Translations under genes and position numbers: made by a program
Assembly (NCBI GenBank): GCA_039881145.1
Contig: JAYKKI010000005.1
Location: 21,633,501-21,697,500 of the forward strand
Direction of reading: 5' to 3'
Origin: Druceiella hillmani
Lineage: Eukaryota; Arthropoda; Insecta; Lepidoptera; Hepialidae
DNA: 64,000 nt
The notes under the pieces: model-generated
Database searches by the model: none
What the model saw: only the letters and a program-made list of their open reading frames with translations
Told to the model about the DNA's origin: nothing
Shown: one piece after another, positions 24,555 through 35,649 of the stretch
Layout of the letters: every line of letters begins with the position of its first letter
Numbering within the stretch: position 1 is the first letter of the stretch

Positions 24555-25019
24555 TACCTATGTGTATTTGTACATGGATACTGTTTAGTTTTTAATTTAT
24601 TTCTTCCTTCTATTAAATATTTTCTATTAGGAAACAGCATCAAAACTTGGATGGTTTCCAAATGGCTGCTAAAAAGTTATGCAGTCGTAATAAAACAGCG
24701 TGTATCTATAAATCGTATGCATTTTAAGTAGTAATAGTTATAGAATGTAAAGCATGTCGCATTGTCATGGTTAGTTCAGTTTTATGTAATACTTTATAAT
24801 TTATAAAAAAATGTGTGCAATATTTGTATACATTTTCAAGAATAATTCTTATACATAGGTGACATTTTTTAGTATTTATATATACCATCAATATTATGAA
24901 CAATGTAAATATTTGATTTTATTAATGCCTTTTTGCTTAATTTGTGGGTGATTCTTTAACCATTACTAAATCAAATATTATATTGGTAATTTTGTTTTTA
25001 AATATCGGTTATAGAAAAT
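24555..25019. other. AT-rich spacer
   Basis: Nothing recognisable is seen between the satellite and the fold-back structure. Confidence 0.55.
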
Positions 25020-25620
25020 TACTTTTATGGTTGATGTGTACACCATCTCAATTAGATCAGATGAAGGTATTTCAGAACTCTGTCAGAATAAATCAACTGA
25101 TAATATCTTTGATCGTTACCATTTACGTGTAAAAGGTATTGTATTTTAACTAAAGGTAATAATTCAAGTGAATTTTTTACGATATATTTATATGTTATTT
25201 CATTATTAGGCCCTTTCATCAATCAATATTTAAAACGGATATATTTTTATTAAAAAGGATGACTGTACCGTTATGTTCTGTATGAAATTCGATTCTACTC
25301 TATAAAATATTCTTCTTTTTCACGTTATGTTATTTAAGTAAAATTAGTTGTTATATTATTTGTGGGCTCAAATATCGCTATTACTAAAGTTAAATATATA
25401 CCTATTCGTGATGTTTTTTTAGATCAGGCTATAAAATTTCCAGCACGTGCCATATTATACCAAATTATTGGTAAACTAATTGGAATTTTCATAACTGCAT
25501 AAGAAGAATTGTACTTTGTATTTAAATGTTGACAGATAATATAATAATAAGGTTCTAGAATAAAAGTTAGCGTTTATTATAGACAATGGTATGATCATAT
25601 TTTAAATTAAATTCCACATA
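25020..25620 (+). repeat. Fold-back structure, left arm (~600 bp)
   Basis: This arm is the diverged inverse complement of 26,570-27,140. Matching landmarks, left versus right read inversely, include TATTTATATGTTATTTCATT / TATTTATATATTTTTTCATA, TATATTTTTATTAAAAAGG in both, CCAAATTATTGGTAAACTAA / CCAAATTATTGTTAAACTGA and ATGATCATATTTTA in both. Similarity runs with many substitutions over the whole arm. A 62-codon frame starting at 24,944 overlaps it but has no recognised domain. Confidence 0.8.
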
Positions 25621-25759
25621 AATGTTTGTTATTTCGTGTAATAAGAACTTTGCTTCGAGATTCACTCAAAAACCTAAGACGACAATATTATGGAAGAATA
25701 ATTCATTTTTCAATAAAATTGTTTTTTATTTTTAATATTTTCTCGATCGTTTCACTATC

Positions 25760-25985
25760 ATAAAGAGAAGCCCCATGAAAAAGAAAACTAACAAAACTAA
25801 GGGCCACCTCTGAAATTCCCATATGAAGTTTTGAGTATTTATTAACTATTGAGGTATATACTTCATCAATATGCCAAATTTCAAGTTTCTACGTCATACG
25901 ATTTATGAGAAAAACGGCTGTGCAAACAAAGTGACGGATGAAAACGTGATTGATCTTATAAGGTTCTGTTTTTACCATATTATAT
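25760..25985 (-). mobile_element. Lepidoptera-type dispersed repeat in the fold-back loop
   Basis: GCCAAATTTCAAGTTTCTAC, then GAGAAAAACGGCTGTGC, CAAAGTGACGGATG and GATCTTATAAGGTTCTGTTT give the reverse motif order of the element at 13,592. It lies between the two arms, so it probably inserted into the loop or was part of the original sequence. Confidence 0.45.
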
Positions 25986-26035
25986 TCTTATATTATATAT
26001 CTTAATGAAACACACGAGTATATATTAACTATCTT

Positions 26036-26180
26036 AACGAAAAACGTGGGGCGCAAGTTCACCTAAGCCACTAACAATTTTGTTGGACCACAAATTATAT
26101 GGCATGTTGTGTGAGGTTTCTCAAAGACACTCTCTACACTCTTTACTATTATCTACAGCATGCGACTCACGTTTTTCGTT
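26036..26180. repeat. Small inverted-repeat element, ~145 bp
   Basis: AACGAAAAACGTGGGGCGCA at 26,036 is the near-inverse complement (3 mismatches in 22) of the sequence ending CACGTTTTTCGTT at 26,180. It looks like a tiny MITE inside the loop of the larger fold-back. A target duplication is not clear, although ATCTTA occurs on both sides. Confidence 0.6.
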
Positions 26181-26569
26181 TTAGATCTTACAAGTATTTT
26201 CATAGCTATGAAACATTTACAGTCACAAATTTTTCAGGACAATATGTACGCGGTTATAAATCTGTATAGGGTTTTATACATTTTTATGGGGAAATGAGGA
26301 GTAATTATTTTAAATTTTTTAGTCTGATTTCAAAACGAGATAAATTTAAATAAATAAAAAAAAACGTTTAAATAAATAATTAATAATATCCATGTAATTT
26401 AGTGTTTCCTTAGTTTTTTTGCGAAGTTTTTCCTTATGATAGTGAAGCGTTTAAATTAAATTATGACCGAGATAAAAGAACTTGTATGGAAAAATAAATA
26501 ATTTGTCAAATCATACATCAATATTTTTTAAAATAAGAAATATTGTAAACCTATATGTTTAAAAGTATA

Positions 26570-27140
26570 TATTCCGGGATTTTACTCTAAAATATGATCA
26601 TGTTCATCACCAAAGCTCACACTTAACCTAGAACTCTACAATTATATCATCTATCTACTTATAGTATAAAGTAAATTTTAGCTGATGGAGCTATAAAATT
26701 TCCAATCAGTTTAACAATAATTTGGAGTAATATGACATATGCTTGAAATTTTCCAGAGTTATTTAAAAAAGCGTCACGAATCAGTATATACTTCTACTTT
26801 AATTAAATTCAGGTTTGAGCACAAAAATAATATAAAAATAATTTTACTTAAATAAAAAAATGAGTGACTGTACGGTCACCCCTTTTTAATAAAAATATAT
26901 GCGTTTCACATATTGGTCAATGAAAGGACCTAATTATGAAAAAATATATAAATACATCTTAAAAATTTGAGGTGAATTTCCAACTTTCACCACGTGTAAA
27001 ACATAGTACACCTTTAATACAAAGATACGATCCATTTCCATCGAGGATATAATCATCTGAGTTGTAATGACAGTGTTTTAACACACCTTTACCTAATCGA
27101 ATTGAAATGTTACACACCTCGACTGTTCACTTCTGTTTTA
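26570..27140 (-). repeat. Fold-back structure, right arm (~570 bp)
   Basis: Inverse partner of 25,020-25,620. Together they enclose a loop of about 950 bp, so the whole structure spans about 2.1 kb. Outer ends fade rather than stop cleanly, and no target duplication was found. Confidence 0.8.
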
Positions 27141-27779
27141 TTTATTAATATTTTTATCTAATAGCTACTAAAAGAAAAAAAAACACTTTAACAAGCCTCA
27201 ACTTTTAAAAAGTAATTAGTTTCATTAAGAAACGTAACGTTTGTTGTAACATATATTAAAAGAAAAAAACAGCACTAATTCAAATTGGATATGATTCGAA
27301 TGCAAATAAATGACTTTGGGATAATAAAAAAAACTTAGGATTAAATTATTTTCAGAAAACAATAATTCTGAATGCATTGTTTTTTTTATTGTTAAATGTA
27401 GGACTGTAACGGGTATACAACATATCTTCGTGTACGGTAACGAAGTGTCATTTTGCAAATATCTATTTAATTCAGAGTTTGGTCTCTATTCATAATTTTA
27501 TTCATTTCAATCTTGAGGATTCTATTGCCCCAGATTTTCGACAAATTTTCTCCAGTAATGTCAGTTCAATATTATGCAGAGGAACTTGTTGGTTGCGCTA
27601 CGTAACTGTCACATACAAAATAAATATTCATCGGGTAAAAGCTTACGCCAAGCTAGTATCGCGCTTTTCCATTCGCATATTTTCCTCCATATTTTTTTGA
27701 TTTCTACAAAGTTCGAGATACAATTTCAATATAACACGAACGCCGAGGTTGACGTATTCATTTTATAAATGTGTCACAA
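27141..27779. other. AT-rich spacer
   Basis: No recognisable gene. Overlapping frames of 64-77 codons (27,225-27,768, both strands) lack any domain. Confidence 0.55.
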
Positions 27780-28080
27780 ACAGGACTATAAAGTAAGTGA
27801 TGTCAAACGGCGACCTTAAACTCGGGCGTAATAAGCGCGCACGAGCGCTGCTATTAGAAGTTTGGCAAAATTTCAACGTTATCAGTTTGGTTGGAAGTTC
27901 GCGTGGGCGGAAGTCTTCACGTTTTCATGCTGGCAATGGGAGATGTTAGTTTATGTTTCTTGTTTTTTTTTCTATTTAATATTCATTATCAAGTCGGCAT
28001 CACGCGTCCATTAGATATCCGTCAGTTTTAATCGACGGACGTTTTAAATAAGTCCGGTAATTGGCATTTGATTAATTGGG
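27780..28080. promoter_or_regulatory. G+C-richer patch
   Basis: CpG-containing words (CGGGCGTAATAAGCGCGCAC, GTTCGCGTGGGCGGAAG) around 27,820-27,915, and a second piece with ATCACGCGTCC and CCGGTAATTGG near 28,000-28,065. It has no open frame. Confidence 0.25.
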
Positions 28081-29029
28081 AACAATTAGAAATGAAATTT
28101 TGTTTAACTAAGCATTATACTAAATTTTATGTTGATATTAATACGAAAAAAAGAGAATAAGTACGATACTATTTAATTATTTTAATTTAATAATAGTTTT
28201 GTTCCGCACACTCTCCAAAAAATTTCGTCCAAACATATTGTGTAAAAGATTTATCTAAATTTTAACTGATATGTAGAATTAAATATAAACTATTGATTTT
28301 TTACGTAATATGGGATACTCATATAACTTTTAGGTTTTCGGAAATACTTGAAAAATACGAGTAATACTTGAAAAAGATGAGTTGACGAATATAATAAAAT
28401 AATTTGAAATGAAATAAATACAGAAAGTAGTAGAAAGTATATAAAAATAATTTGGCTATTTAAATATTACTGGTAACGATGGGATAACAAATTTTGTTGG
28501 AAAACATTTACTAGATGGTTTCTACCAAAGAATGAATGAAAATCGAATGAACCATTGTTGGATAAAATCCGAAAATTCTGAAAACAAAATAATCAAATAA
28601 ATTTTAAGATGTGCGAGCTTATTTCATGGTGCTTATAACGATAAACGATGCGAGTGAAGGTTTCCATCATTACAAGTATATTCCACGTGTCCTTCCTTGT
28701 TGGCCGAACTAATTAGCCAAATTAGCCGAACAATCTCCTAAAGATTTCAATTGAATAGTTTGTTTAATATAAAAGAAATTTAATACAGTTGAATTAATGT
28801 CTTCTATTTTTAACCTTACAATCGGCCTTTATAATACTGTCATTTTATTTTTTTAGAAAAAACGTGTTTTTTGCTATACAAAACTGTTAGAGAATTTACA
28901 GTAGACGAATTTATTATATTAACTGTCCGTTTTTCAAAGTTAAATTTTGATTGTAGGAATAAAAACTATATTAACGCCAGTTAAGATGATTAGAATAGGC
29001 AGAGGGATTGTTTCATACTTTAAACGCAA
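28081..29029. other. AT-rich spacer
   Basis: No gene. A short piece with CTAATTAGCCAAATTAGCCG near 28,708 holds doubled homeodomain-type words. Confidence 0.55.
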
Positions 29030-29170
29030 ATTAAAGAATTGGTGACACGTCCGTGAATAAATTGTTATAACGAAACATAGGAAGTTTATTCGTTAACCCT
29101 GCTTTGTGCTGCACGAAAGCGTTGCATAACTTAACGACGATGACAACGTATCATAGAGAAGAAACGTATG
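29030..29170. promoter_or_regulatory. Small G+C-richer patch
   Basis: GTGACACGTCCGTGAATAAA, CTGCACGAAAGCGTTGC and AACGACGATGACAACG stand out from the AT-rich flanks. There is no coding sign. Confidence 0.2.
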
Positions 29171-29373
29171 GATTTACGAAATATTCTCAGTAAACTAGAG
29201 TCCCGATCAACAAAATTTGTCTCAATGTTTACATGTTAAAAAATTCAAATGGCTATTAACATCTTTTACGTCAAATGAGAGAAACAATGTATTTTATGTT
29301 AAAAAATCTACGTGATACGTAACAACAAAAAACGTTGAATATATTTGGCGTTAATTTTGTAGAAATTCATTAT

Positions 29374-29531
29374 TCACAATTAAATGAAACTACGTGATGT
29401 AGTATTATTTCTACTTTCTTTAATTTCTTGATGATTGATGAGATGTTGTAATACAACGAAACCTAGGTCGTGGTAAAGAAATTAAAGATAGTAGAAATAA
29501 TACTACATCACGTAGTTTCATTTAATTGTGA
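29374..29531. repeat. Near-perfect hairpin, 56-bp arms
   Basis: Arms 29,374-29,429 and 29,476-29,531 are inverse complements with a single mismatch, around a 46-bp loop. Both arms contain AAACTACGTGATGTAGTATT or its complement; that segment is itself partly palindromic (ACTACGTGATGTAGT). Such close arm identity in otherwise decayed sequence suggests recent formation or constraint. There is no target duplication next to the arms. It could be a MITE, an inverted duplication, or a transcribed hairpin feeding small RNAs. Confidence 0.9.
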
Positions 29532-29640
29532 ACAAAAAACGTATAAAAATTTATACTTGAAAAGTTAATATACATTGTGAATATAATTGTATTTTTAAAA
29601 TAATCATCATGTAGAAGGGGTTAGATATTGTTGATGTAAA

Positions 29641-29800
29641 ACATCTTGATGGCACGACGCGACGTACCATTCGGCCAGCTTCGCATCTTGTCAGCTCTTT
29701 CAAACTGAATTTGGCCAGCTTTGCATCTTGTCGGCACTTTCCGTCATATTCGGCCAGCATGGCCGTCATGATGCCCTTTGCATCTTGTTCGCGGCTAACA
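29641..29800. repeat. ~40-bp G+C-rich tandem repeat, 3+ copies
   Basis: CGGCCAGCTTCGCATCTTGT at 29,672 recurs at 29,712 and 29,751 in variant form, with further CATCTTG words at 29,642 and 29,783. It is much more G+C-rich than its flanks. A 72-codon minus-strand frame covers it but shows only this repeat. Confidence 0.75.
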
Positions 29801-30251
29801 GCATTATAAAATTAAAAATATGTTTTCAATGGACTGTTTAGAAAAATTTCTGTGATAAATTATTTCATAAAAGTAAAATAATAAATTTAAATTAATATTA
29901 ACAACCATCTGAACATTTGTTTCTTTTCATTTTTGATTCGTTCAAATAAAAATATTTCAATATAAAAGGATATAACAAATTTAGATGTTTCATATTTGCC
30001 ACGCGTTCCCAATTTTTTTCAGCTGCCAATTTTTTTTTTAAATTTACTGATTTGTTGATTTTTTTCTATGGAATCTTAACTGGCATTTACAACGTGCATA
30101 AATGTCACCTTAGCTCAATGAAATACTTTTTAGTATCCTTAATAAAGTAATAAAATTTTCATTGGTGCTAAATTGCACTTGTTCTAAAATTGGACAGGAA
30201 AATATTGCCGTTATATTATAGTCTAACTCACTTTCCCTGAAAAGCGAGCTA
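29801..30251. other. AT-rich spacer
   Basis: Nothing recognisable is seen. Confidence 0.6.
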
Positions 30252-30278
30252 AGTAAGAGGTCTATTGCCTCTTACTTG
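30252..30278. repeat. Perfect 10-bp hairpin
   Basis: AAGTAAGAGG, a 7-base loop TCTATTG, then CCTCTTACTT. The stem is short and may be chance. Confidence 0.6.
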
Positions 30279-30319
30279 ATATACACAATTACTGCAAAAA
30301 CGTCAGTGATTTAATGAAA

Positions 30320-30439
30320 ACTAAGAAATTATGTCAAAGAAAAACTAAGAACTTATGTCAAAGAAAAACTAAGAACTTATGTCAAAGAAAAACTAAGAAC
30401 TTATGTCAAAGAAAAACTAAGAACTTATGTCAAAGAAAA
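30320..30439. repeat. 24-bp tandem array, 5 copies
   Basis: ACTAAGAACTTATGTCAAAG plus AAAA repeats with exact 24-bp spacing from 30,320. Only the first unit differs (AAATT for AACTT). The near identity indicates a young minisatellite. Confidence 0.95.
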
Positions 30440-30841
30440 ATATAAAATATGTAGATGAAAAATTTGAACAGATTTTAAAATATCGTTCATTATTTTGCTT
30501 AGCAAAAGGTTTTAATTTTTACACTGAGGTTAATATTCAAAACAATAATTCTTTTGTATTTAAACCATAATTTGTTTTTATATAGAAATTATAGAATAAA
30601 TGTTTAATCATAGCTAAATAAGTTATATACTTAAGGTACCCGGCAACCTCTATATTTTAGTTCCATTCGCATTTGACTCAGTTTTTCGTTTTATCACATA
30701 TCCAAAATATAATGTTTTGTACGAAAAAAAATTGATACATTTTCTCAATATAAATGTAACTATAGTCTAATGTTTCGTACACTAGACTATACTTATATTT
30801 ATATTGATACAAATAATATAATCGTATTTCAAAATCCTCAC
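30440..30841. other. AT-rich spacer, probable intron next to candidate exon
   Basis: If the exon at 30,842-31,010 is real, this is the start of its downstream intron on the minus strand. It opens GTGAGG and is AT-rich. Nothing else is recognised. Confidence 0.45.
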
Positions 30842-31010
30842 CTAATCTCCCATCTCGATGCTCGTTGTTGCTCGGCGGTACATGCTTTAATTCTACTTTA
30901 GGAGCATCCGATTGCCTCCTATCTTGGCGAATCTTCAATACGCCCAATAATTCCTCTACTTTCGAAAGGGATCCCGTCGTACATTCTCTACACGTTATTA
31001 TATCTTCCAT
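30842..31010 (-). CDS. Candidate coding exon, unknown protein
   Basis: I do not recognise this protein. On the minus strand 31,010 to 30,842 reads MEDIITCRECTTGSLSKVEE and continues as a charged, Arg/Asp/Glu-rich stretch ending ...EHRDGRL, 56 complete codons plus one base. The coding stretch is visibly richer in G+C than both flanks. It stops exactly at a strong splice donor, TTAG|GTGAGG, beyond which the frame turns into AT-driven Tyr/Ile/Phe residues. Upstream, the ATG is preceded by TATCAG, so it may be an acceptor (internal exon) or a true start; an in-frame TAA lies seven codons above. Visible traits are a CxxC pair (CREC), a Leu-rich amphipathic segment (SLSKVEELLGVLKI) that could be helical, and no signal peptide or membrane span. 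No neighbouring exon was found. Confidence 0.45.
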
Positions 31011-31280
31011 CTGATAGCGGGCGGCTATTTACGATGGCCACATTCGTATTCGAGAAGCGAAGATAGATAAAACAAAGATTGCTGTAGAAATGCGCTCCAT
31101 TTTACCAAAAGAGTTTTGAATTATGGTAATATAACAGTCGTTTAGATGTTTGACGGATTAAAATTTATTTATTAAAGCCGTTCGATTGCGGTTGGGGAAT
31201 GATGTCACGGAGCGAGAGATTTTCGTTGGCGAATTTTGTTACTATGTCGTGAAGTGATCCGCGCAAATAAAACGGGTTAA
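31011..31280. promoter_or_regulatory. G+C-richer stretch upstream of candidate exon
   Basis: CpG-containing sequence (AGCGGGCGGCTATTTACGAT, GCCGTTCGATTGCGGTTGGG, ATGTCACGGAGCGAGAG) sits immediately upstream, on the minus strand, of the exon at 30,842-31,010. It could hold a promoter and 5' UTR if that exon begins with its ATG, or intronic regulatory sites. No TATA box is evident in the right orientation. Confidence 0.3.
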
Positions 31281-32209
31281 AATGTTTGCTTAATATAAAA
31301 ATGTCTGTTTTTTATTTGGTATCAATTTATTTGTGTTATCTATATCCGTTGATGTCGTGCGTTTTTATAGCCGCTTTTTTCATTATATCGTTGTATCGTT
31401 GTAATCCTTTCAAAGGGCCCAATTTTCTCAAAGAAATTAAAACAAAATTGGCTTTCGTATTAATTTCTTTGTAGTCATCAAGAGTATACACTATTGAGTT
31501 CTGTCACAGTAATTTGTAATAAAGTGCTTTTATTATGTTGGTACTAAAAAATTACACACTTTTCTGTATTGATCCTTGAAAGGTTTTAGAAACTTTTCGA
31601 TAATTTCAAAGTATTGTGACAATAAGAACGCAACGTTCGTTTTTTCTGTTCTGAAACGTACTACTAACATAATTGTTTTAACAGTTAGTTGTTTCTGAAA
31701 TATTCAGTGTAATATATGGTTCAGATCTAGATTCTGTACTTGTTTAGATAAAATATTTTAAATTTTTTATAAGAAAAGAAAAAAGAGAAAGCTTCATTTA
31801 TTGTGTTATTTAGTGTGCAAAACGATAAAGCCGTAGCTTGCAAGTTTGAAATTTGATCACATCCACAATTTGGCGAAACTAATTCAAAGAATTTTACTGA
31901 TTGTAAGTGTTTAGATTCTATGTTCTTATGGCCAAGAATCTGCAAAAATCTTCTTTCAGTACTTATAAGCGAGATGTCATTATAAATTTATGGTTAAGTT
32001 TCGTGGAATTTGGAACTTAACACGGATTAATTATATGATTCGTATATTCTCTAGGCAATATAAAGTGTTATTTGAAATGTCCGCTCAGCTATGATACAGC
32101 TGCAATCAGTCAGATATTTAATTCTGCGTGAACCACAGAAGAAAACAGTGGACTTGCAGTAAGATTATTTTAACATACTACCTAAATCGTTAGAACGTTT
32201 AAGTTGAAC
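31281..32209. other. AT-rich spacer
   Basis: No gene recognised. The 62-codon plus-strand frame at 31,286 is hydrophobic, but its AT-driven composition and lack of splice context argue against coding. Confidence 0.5.
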
Positions 32210-32790
32210 GTTATGCTTTGATAAGATGGAAATGATGGTACTTTGGTTTTTGTGGCTTTTTCAAATTGGTCTACCTGGTATCTCGTATAATACGAAGTCA
32301 ATATTTGGTCAATAATGTCAGGACGTAAAAACATATTTTGTTTATTATCATGTTTATGTAGGTGCCTCATATGTTGGAAATTATGGTACTTCGGATTTTG
32401 CGGCCCTTTCAAATTGGTCTCTCTTCTATCTCGTGACGTATGAAGTCAATAATATCAATACTGTTAGGGCATAAGTAATAATCCAATATTTATGACTACG
32501 TTTGTATATATACCTGATAAGAATGTTTGCATTTCGGTTTTTGCTACTTACCTAAATTTGTCTTCATATATTCTCTTACATATGAAATCAATTTTTGTCT
32601 TTATTGTTAAAACGTAAGTACAAGTCTTTTGTTTACGATCGTGTTTATGTTTATTGCCTGATAAGTTAGAAATTATGATATTTAAGTTTTTACTGGTCTC
32701 TTTTGTGCCTGCAAGTCAATATTTGGTCAATACTGTCAGGACATAAACCTCTTTTGTTTATGACAATATTTGTGTAGATACTGGTGATTT
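32210..32790. repeat. Degenerate ~147-bp tandem array, 4 copies
   Basis: The landmark GGAAATGATGGTACTTTGG begins near 32,228 and recurs in diverged form near 32,376, 32,520 and 32,667 (spacings about 148, 144 and 147 bp). Each is followed by a TCAAATTGGTCT-like block, GAAGTCAATATTTGGTCAAT, a GTTAGGRCATAA-like word and TTTTGTTTATGA. Copies 1 and 2 are most alike. The period is close to nucleosomal DNA length. Confidence 0.8.
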
Positions 32791-33479
32791 CAAATGCCAT
32801 CCTTCATCATTATACACGTTTAATAAAATACAATGCATAATATTTATAAAATTCTTGATAGCAAATTTCAAACGATTGTAGTGAATCATTAATTATTGTA
32901 TTATATATCTCACCTGTAAGGATATGCATTAATAAATCATATTATAATTGGTTATATCAAGGATTTATATAATAGTTTTAAGCAGGAATTAATTTGATAG
33001 ACTAGATGATTTTTTACCTTCGGAGCTTCGTGTTGATAAGCTGAATGCACAGTGTTTGATACCTAATGCACGATTCATTAATTCGAGTTTAATAATACCG
33101 CTTTTACTATGTATTGCACTTATAACACGCCTGAACTCTAGAGAAAGTCCAAACTATTATTAGAATTATATCATGATATAGATTGACAAGTAATTGTAAG
33201 TTAGGTTGAGGATGTGACGTGATGTAATTAATGGATTGGATTAAAGATATCATTTATAATGGCTTACATTGATATAAATTAGCAACAATTAACATTAAGA
33301 GTTTAAAAGTAATTAGTGTGTTTACTTGAAAATTAATGTATGATATATAATAATTAAGGCTCTTTCCTAAACCTTTCACAGGGTTTATGGAATATACGAA
33401 AATTAATTGAAGTTCCATGGTTAACTGCTCTAGTCCTTTTAATCCGCTAGACTGAAATATAAACATCGAGTCTTAGTAA
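32791..33479. other. AT-rich spacer
   Basis: Nothing recognisable is seen. Confidence 0.55.
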
Positions 33480-33610
33480 CAAAGCACAACTCGACAGGAC
33501 CAAAATAATCGGGAACGTCCTTGAGGGGGCCTTCACAGTTTTTCAAGAATAAACAACGGGTTGCTAAGCGTTCCGCTCGCCAGATCTGACATCGAATAAA
33601 TTCCGAATGT
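33480..33610. promoter_or_regulatory. Small G+C-richer patch
   Basis: GGGAACGTCCTTGAGGGGGC, AACAACGGGTTGCTAAGCG and TCCGCTCGCCAGATCTGAC stand out against AT-rich flanks. No frame or motif identifies it. Confidence 0.2.
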
Positions 33611-35039
33611 TATTTTTAACTTAGATTTTTGTAATCACCATTATAGTTCAAAACGTAATTCGGCTTACGCAACTAAGATTATTAATGATACCAAACAACA
33701 CTAAGAGGTGACATTAATATATTATTTGATGTAATGCCAAATTTATTTTCATGTTAATAATTAGAAAGACATTCTATCTTTTATCTTCCATTGGGTTAAA
33801 ATGAGGAAAGGAACGGTGATATCATGGTATACTGATTAGATTGAGTATAGTGTTCAATTAAAATATGAAAATAAAATGTTCTCAATAAGGATGAAACTAA
33901 AATTAATGGACTAGGTGTAAAATTAATCTCTAATTGTGATTTAGAAATGAACAGAGTGAAATGTTTTAAGAGATATAAAGATATTGGATATAAAGGTGGG
34001 ATGAAAGAGAGTATTAAAACTGAGAAAAGTTAATGGGGTAATCCGATCAACTTGAAAGATTACCAGCAAGTTATATATGTTAATAGGGTTGTAGAAAGAA
34101 GCGCAAAAATATTTGAACTCGTTTCGGAAAATGTCAAAAGTAGGAGAGGCTTTCACTTTCAAACTTTTTTGTCAAACATTATACCAAGGACTAAAAGAAA
34201 ATAAATAAAAGTTTGACGTGATATTACAGAGTTAAACGCAACAGTGGATATGACATGTGACTTTCCACTACTGATTTACAGTGTAACCTTTTAGAAAAAT
34301 ACGTATGTTTTCATTGTCTATATATGAAAAATAATACATTGAAACTATAAACAAAATAATCATGACTGTATAACGGAATTTTCAATTTCAACCCTAATTT
34401 TAGGGTAAACCTCATAATTTTTTTGCATTATGTATGATCTTTCGCTTCTATTGCTTTTGGTTAATTTTTTGTCAATTGATTTAATCTTACACCTTGACCT
34501 CACTGATTTCTTCAAAGGCCATCTCAGTGATTTCTGCAAGTGCGACATCCCTCACAGCCCGATGGCCACCGACAAGTGATCGACACTTTCGGTCATTATA
34601 TTGTTCATTGGGAGTTTCTTGTAAATAAAAAATATTTAAAGTGAGTCATTTAGTCAGTCATAATCCAACCCAATAACATTTAACTCCTTAAGATTAAGTG
34701 ATCGATACTAAAGACTGCTGTCACATTATACTAACCATTTGGTCGTCAAGTTTCAAAATTGTTAATGATTGATCATTATCTGTCAACTGTAGTTATTATT
34801 TTTTTTTGTCGTAATCACTGTATTTTATTTACTCATTTCTTAAAATATATACAGACAAGTTTATTAATATGAACATGATTGTGACACGATCTTCGAGTTA
34901 TTCGATATATTTATATCTAAAATAAATAGCGTTTAAGATAAAAATAATAAATTTTGTAAAATAATAATAATAATGCATAATTACGTCTAGCCAAATCTAT
35001 AGAAAACATAAATAAACAAAGATAATATAATCTCTGATT
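33611..35039. other. AT-rich spacer
   Basis: No gene recognised. A 62-codon minus-strand frame at 34,360-34,548 is Lys/Arg/Ser-rich but lacks splice signals or a known domain. Confidence 0.5.
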
Positions 35040-35345
35040 AGTATGTTTGTCATGTACATTTATTTATTTATGTATCGGCACTTGCAATCCTGTCCTATTT
35101 ATTACACAAATAGTCAGGTATAGAGCATTGGCAAACTCATTGTAAACAACAACCACACATGACGTATCTATGATGTCACGAATATAAAATAGAGTAGAAT
35201 GATAATGGAAAACATTAATAGATATTTTTTTATCTTTATGCTGGTTTTTTCCTACTGCGAGCGTACTTTGTTTCATCGAGGAAGTCTTTGAATGTTGGAT
35301 ATAAGCTTAAACCCTGTGCCGTTAATGAATATGAACTAGACAGAA
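35040..35345 (-). mobile_element. Possible LINE 3' tail, antisense
   Basis: On the minus strand the piece ends in repeated AAATA units (TTTATTTATTTATG on the plus strand at 35,060), as the poorly conserved 3' ends of insect LINEs do. No reverse transcriptase motif is readable, so this is weak. Confidence 0.25.
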
Positions 35346-35649
35346 TGTTTTTTTAAATGGGAGAGAAATTGAATACCCACGAATAAAGCAACCGAATGTC
35401 GAATTAACAAAGTAAGTATATGAAACAAATGAATACTATTGAAAATGACGATATCAATACGTTAGTTTTAGATTAGTATATTATAAGACGTTGCCATAAA
35501 TATCGCGTTCCTATATTGAAGTAAACGAGTCGGTCAACCTGTGTTACCTTATTAAATAATAAAAAGCGTATAATTTCTATGTTTTATTTTAAATAAATTA
35601 TTTTTAAGTGATGACGAAAAATTCAGATTTATTTCATAATGTTTAACCA

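Noticed and set aside
30252..30278. Bacterial-type terminator hairpin
   Set aside because: There is no T-tract, no operon and no prokaryotic context.
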